Below, one piece after another: positions 60,750-64,000 of a stretch of DNA of 64,000 nt. Position numbers and translations under genes: made by a program. A model generated the notes under the pieces. It was not told the DNA's origin. It searched no databases and saw only the letters and a program-made list of their open reading frames with translations. Source of the stretch: an uncultured Bacilli bacterium (GTDB taxonomy: Bacteria; Bacillota_I; Bacilli_A; RF39; UBA660); assembly GCA_910577505.1 (NCBI GenBank), contig CAJTLN010000003.1, forward strand, positions 261,126 to 325,125, read 5' to 3'. The first letter of the stretch is position 1. Each line of letters starts with the position of its first letter.

Positions 60750-62160
60750 CTTTTATTTTTCTTTTAGCTCGTGAAGTAACTACAATATTTAACCAAGATT
60801 CTTTTGGTTTTGATGAATCTTTTTTAATAAGTAAAATACGATCTTTATTGTTTAGCTTTGTCGATAAATCAACTTCTTTGCCATTGATATATGCTTTATG
60901 CAGGTGATTACCTAAATCAGAATGAATCTTATAAGCAAAATCAATAACAGTTGAACCATTTGGTAATTCGAAAATATCTCCTCTTAATGTATAAACATAT
61001 ATATTATTAGAGAAAATCTCTTGTTTAACTTTATCTAAGAAAACAGAATCACTTTCTGTTACATCATTAAGATCTCTTAAGGTATTAAAAAATTGATAAT
61101 TTAATTTTAATTCATGTTGCATTTTAGTTTTACCATCTTCACGATATAATTTCCAGTATGCTGCTAGACCTATAGTATTTACATCATCCATAGTTTTTGT
61201 CTTTATTTGAAATTGTAAAAGATGATTGTCAGGACCAAATACTGTTGTATGTAATGAACGATACATATTTGTTTTAGGGCAAGCTATATAATCCTTAAAT
61301 TTATTATTCATTGGAGTATATAGTTTATGAATTAAACCAAGAACTCTATATGGGTCTTCATCATCCTCTAAAATTAGTTTGAAATTAACTAAGTCATGAA
61401 TATCACTTAACTTATATCCTTTATTTAACTTTGTATATAGATGGTATTTGTTTAATATTTTTATACGGAAGGAAAATTTTATACCATGTTTATTTAAAAG
61501 TTCTGGGACTTGTTTTGATGCTATTTCACAACATTTTTTATAATCTTTTTCAATATCCTTAATCTTTTCTTCTATTGTATTATAGGTTTCATTATCAATA
61601 TATGATAGACATATATCTTCTAATTCGCATTTTATCTGGAAAGCTCCAATAAAATATGCGAGTGGCACGAAAATATTTAATGTTTCTTTAGCACTACGTA
61701 TTCTTTTTTCTGGAGCTTTAAATTCTAGAGTATGCATATTATGTAGACGATCGCATAATTTTATAATAATTATTCTAACATCATCATTTAAACTGTTTAT
61801 AAGTCTTCTAATATTAGCATTAGTTGCTTCATCTTTAGTGTTAAAGTGAAGATTACTAATTTTTGTAACTCCATCTACTAGGAAGGCAACATCGCTTCCA
61901 AATTGTTGTTCTATATCTTCTAAAGTATAATCTGTATCTTCTACAACATCATGTAAAAGACCAGCACAAAGGGATGAACCATCAGCTTTGAAACGAGTTA
62001 GATTCATGCATACATTAATAGGATGTATTATATAAGGTTCTCCACTTTCTCTTGTTTGAGAAGCATGAGCTTTGGACGCTAATTCATATGCCTTTCTTAC
62101 TTTGTCTACTTCTTCTGGATTATATTTCTCAATTTCTTTTATAACATCTTCAATAGTCAT
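60733..62160 (-). CDS. rel: Rel/SpoT-type protein with intact hydrolase and eroded synthetase, lacking ACT
   Basis: A 475-residue alarmone enzyme homologue. The hydrolase HD domain looks complete: SGEPYIIHP, GLLHDVVEDT (His70-Asp71) and KLCDRLHNMHTL. The synthetase domain is complete in length but altered at catalytic places: RIKILNKYHLYTKL, DLVNFK (Arg of DLxAxR is Lys261), PKTNMYRSLHT (Gly to Met), and QFQIKT in place of EIQIRT (the essential Glu is Gln316). The protein ends just after the TGS domain (about 387-447), with no ACT domain, against about 735 residues in typical Rel. The likely activity is hydrolase only; this is inference from residues. Confidence 0.9.
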   Translation of the reverse strand: MTIEDVIKEIEKYNPEEVDKVRKAYELASKAHASQTRESGEPYIIHPINVCMNLTRFKADGSSLCAGLLHDVVEDTDYTLEDIEQQFGSDVAFLVDGVTKISNLHFNTKDEATNANIRRLINSLNDDVRIIIIKLCDRLHNMHTLEFKAPEKRIRSAKETLNIFVPLAYFIGAFQIKCELEDICLSYIDNETYNTIEEKIKDIEKDYKKCCEIASKQVPELLNKHGIKFSFRIKILNKYHLYTKLNKGYKLSDIHDLVNFKLILEDDEDPYRVLGLIHKLYTPMNNKFKDYIACPKTNMYRSLHTTVFGPDNHLLQFQIKTKTMDDVNTIGLAAYWKLYREDGKTKMQHELKLNYQFFNTLRDLNDVTESDSVFLDKVKQEIFSNNIYVYTLRGDIFELPNGSTVIDFAYKIHSDLGNHLHKAYINGKEVDLSTKLNNKDRILLIKKDSSKPKESWLNIVVTSRAKRKIKEALKQ

Positions 62161-62215
62161 TTTACATCAACTCACTTTAATATGTAACAATAATAACACA
62201 AACTAAAACAAAAAA

Positions 62216-62235
62216 CCATTATATTAATATAATGG
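62216..62235 (-). terminator. Intrinsic terminator after the surface protein gene
   Basis: A perfect 20-base palindrome CCATTATATT / AATATAATGG with A5 to the left (T5 on the minus strand) and overlapping the stop at 62224. Confidence 0.7.
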
Positions 62236-64000
62236 TCCTTTATTTGTTTTTTGTTTTATTTTTTTAATAATTAAAATTATTAAAATTAATGCTATTACAA
62301 ATGCACCAATTCCGCCCAAAATATAGTTTTTGTATTTAGCTAATAATTGGTCTAATGGGCTTTTTTCTTCAATCAATGTAGATGTGGTTATTACGTAATT
62401 TTTTTCACCATTCGTTACAAATGATATATAACCATTTTGAACTGTTATGCCATCTGTTAATAAAGTATATTTACCAGTTTCATTATAGGTATATATTTTT
62501 ACATTTGCACCATCTAAGAAAAGATTTTCTAAATAGACTAACATTTCTGTGCCTTCAGGAATATTAGTTTCATAAGTCAAAAGATTATCTGATACTTTTT
62601 TAAACGAAACATCTAAATCAGAATTTTGAATATTTTCAGAAATAATAGCTTGGTACAAAATTCCATTATATAGATTTACAACATTATAATATAATTTTGA
62701 TTTTGTATCTTTTAATCTTCTTAATGTGGAAGATGGAATTATATGAGAAGCATTTTCTGATGTCGAAAAAACTATGTCTCCATTAAAAGTGTTGTTATTT
62801 ATTTCATTAATTAATGTAGCATTTGTGGGATTTTTGTAAACGATAAGACTATATTCTGTTATATCGTATGTTGGCTCTTCACCCTCGACAACTTCATTCT
62901 GCTCTGATACTTTTATTTTTATAGCGTTTATTCCAACTTTTAAATTCTCATTACCAATTATTTCTATAGTAGCGGTGTCACTTTCAGCTTTAGCATCTAT
63001 TGTAAGTTTATCATTATCTTTACCTATTCCATATAACCAACTAGTTTTATTATCGGACAAATCCATGACTAAACCATTTACTTTAATTGTTTTTAACTTA
63101 CTACTTTTGATTACTTTTGGTATTTCTTCTGTTGAACGATTAATAATAATAGTATAATTTGATTCTCTACCACCTGATGATTCAACTGTTAAATTAAAGG
63201 TATTAGAACCAATATTAAGTTTTTTTCTTCCTGTTCCTATTATAGTAGCATTAGGATCGTTAGCTCTAGCAGTTATTAAAATGTCTTCAACACTCCTACT
63301 GACCGTAGCTTCATATACATTTTTATCATTTTCATATTTTATATTGGTATCTGAAACATTCAAACTTTTTAGAGAAGTGTCACCATTTCTATTATCTGTT
63401 CTGTGAACTGTTATATTGTATGTACGCGATGAACCATCTTGGGCTGTCACTATTACAGGAAAATTATTGTCTCCATAACTCAATTTCTTATAGCCATCTC
63501 CTGTTATTGTTTGACGACTATCACTTTTAGAAGCAAAAACATTTACAGATGAAACATCTGGTGGAACAATTAAATTGTATTGATATACTGTTTTACTAAA
63601 TGTAGGTTGAAGAGTATATCCTTCAACATATAATGTTCCAATTAATGTTTGAGAACTGGGTTTTGTAGCACTTATGGAAACTCCGACAAAACTCTGCCCT
63701 ATTACATCACCATTTTCATAATGAGATTCTCCGTTTCTTACTACATCAACCTTCGATAAACCGTCTTTTAATACTTTATATTTTATTTGAAGGATAGCTC
63801 CACTATCCCAGCTTTTGCCAAAATCTTTATCAATAGTTATCTTACCTGGCTCCATGCTATACGTACCTCTTGTTTGAATCCAAATTACTTCCTCAAATTC
63901 AAGATATTCTTTGTTATAAGTGATAATATAATGAGCATCACCAATCTTAAAGTTTTTATAATTTATATTCAATTGAACATAAACATCAGTACCAACAACA
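62224..64000 (-). CDS. Surface protein with cohesin-like and cadherin-like beta-sandwich domains, 5' end off the window
   Basis: The frame is open to the right edge (VVGTDVYVQLNINYKNFKIG), so at least 592 residues are present and the start is outside. Order: a cohesin-like domain (HYIITYNKEYLEFEEV, to about 85), three cadherin-like beta-sandwich repeats marked by DGSSRTYNITVHR, RESNYTIIINR and DITEYSLIVYK, an unknown region, one membrane segment (YILGGIGAFVIALILIILII) and a basic tail. It should be displayed on the cell surface and anchored at its C-terminus. TTG at 63972 is an internal codon, not a start. A role in adhesion or carbohydrate-related binding is only suggested by the folds. Confidence 0.82.
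   Translation of the reverse strand, partial: VVGTDVYVQLNINYKNFKIGDAHYIITYNKEYLEFEEVIWIQTRGTYSMEPGKITIDKDFGKSWDSGAILQIKYKVLKDGLSKVDVVRNGESHYENGDVIGQSFVGVSISATKPSSQTLIGTLYVEGYTLQPTFSKTVYQYNLIVPPDVSSVNVFASKSDSRQTITGDGYKKLSYGDNNFPVIVTAQDGSSRTYNITVHRTDNRNGDTSLKSLNVSDTNIKYENDKNVYEATVSRSVEDILITARANDPNATIIGTGRKKLNIGSNTFNLTVESSGGRESNYTIIINRSTEEIPKVIKSSKLKTIKVNGLVMDLSDNKTSWLYGIGKDNDKLTIDAKAESDTATIEIIGNENLKVGINAIKIKVSEQNEVVEGEEPTYDITEYSLIVYKNPTNATLINEINNNTFNGDIVFSTSENASHIIPSSTLRRLKDTKSKLYYNVVNLYNGILYQAIISENIQNSDLDVSFKKVSDNLLTYETNIPEGTEMLVYLENLFLDGANVKIYTYNETGKYTLLTDGITVQNGYISFVTNGEKNYVITTSTLIEEKSPLDQLLAKYKNYILGGIGAFVIALILIILIIKKIKQKTNKGPLY

Noticed and set aside
1..64000. Mobile elements, prophage, CRISPR arrays, restriction systems.
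   Set aside because: Looked for transposase, integrase, capsid, Cas and direct-repeat patterns; none seen. The HMUDK-family gene is the only phage-associated family.

Overview
The window is a low-GC, AT-rich stretch of a bacterial chromosome from an endospore-forming member of the Bacillota. The evidence for spores is direct: a three-gene GerA-type germinant receptor operon (142-3489), a CotE morphogenetic coat protein (59473-59988), a CotF-family coat protein with a small partner (30192-30714), and Firmicutes-style gene organisation (T-box leaders, ybxB-rpoB-rpoC, uppS-cdsA-rseP, SufC-D-S-U). The code is standard: TGA ends several intact genes in ATGA overlaps and tryptophan is TGG in the housekeeping genes. 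A lineage near Erysipelotrichia or the uncultured gut Bacilli (RF39-like) would fit, but that is inference. No phage, insertion sequence or CRISPR array was seen.

Layout. 1-6322: germinant receptor genes (+), then two unknown envelope proteins (-). 6390-8405: alanine racemase behind a protein of the 5-hydroxymethyluracil DNA kinase helical family. 8481-12407: T-box leader, CYTH protein and type 2 IleS. 12604-15803: an ABC importer operon with its own promoter, divergent from a phosphohexomutase (15893-17263). 17330-24343: membrane-anchored GH25 lysozyme, small envelope proteins, MiaB, a dCMP deaminase, and a long acidic low-complexity protein ending in a zinc ribbon. 24562-28122: LysR regulator, then a T-box-controlled operon HD hydrolase-SerS-methyltransferase (the last interrupted). 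28126-33921: tail-anchored unknown, signal peptidase I, coat proteins, and a SUF operon without SufB. 34002-38198: LysR regulator, thioredoxin-like membrane protein, cyclophilin lipoprotein, AlkD-like and ParB-fold proteins. 38334-40652: tRNA-Ala, a doubly broken pepT and an unknown gene. 40692-48803: rpoC, rpoB and an RsmC-like methyltransferase. 48878-53446: wall hydrolase, M29 aminopeptidase, 2H-like protein, tRNA with a CAU anticodon, acetyltransferase, HExxH protein. 53524-56177: rseP, cdsA, uppS. 56219-64000: AraC-type regulator, triple-repeat membrane protein, khpA-rpsP, a frameshifted gene, cotE, an unknown, a Rel protein with an eroded synthetase, and the C-terminal part of a cohesin/cadherin-like surface protein.

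Themes. Many genes use a Shine-Dalgarno GGTGAT placed about three to five bases before the ATG, so the GTG inside it is easily mistaken for the start; starts were reassigned accordingly. Three genes are broken (a TGA in a methyltransferase, a TAG plus an A7 frameshift in pepT, an A7 frameshift at 59374-59380), and both tRNAs carry stem mismatches. This could be genome decay, slippage-tolerated homopolymers, or assembly error. RpoB carries Asp at the position of E. coli His526, and IleS is of the mupirocin-insensitive class, so intrinsic resistance to rifampicin and mupirocin is predicted.
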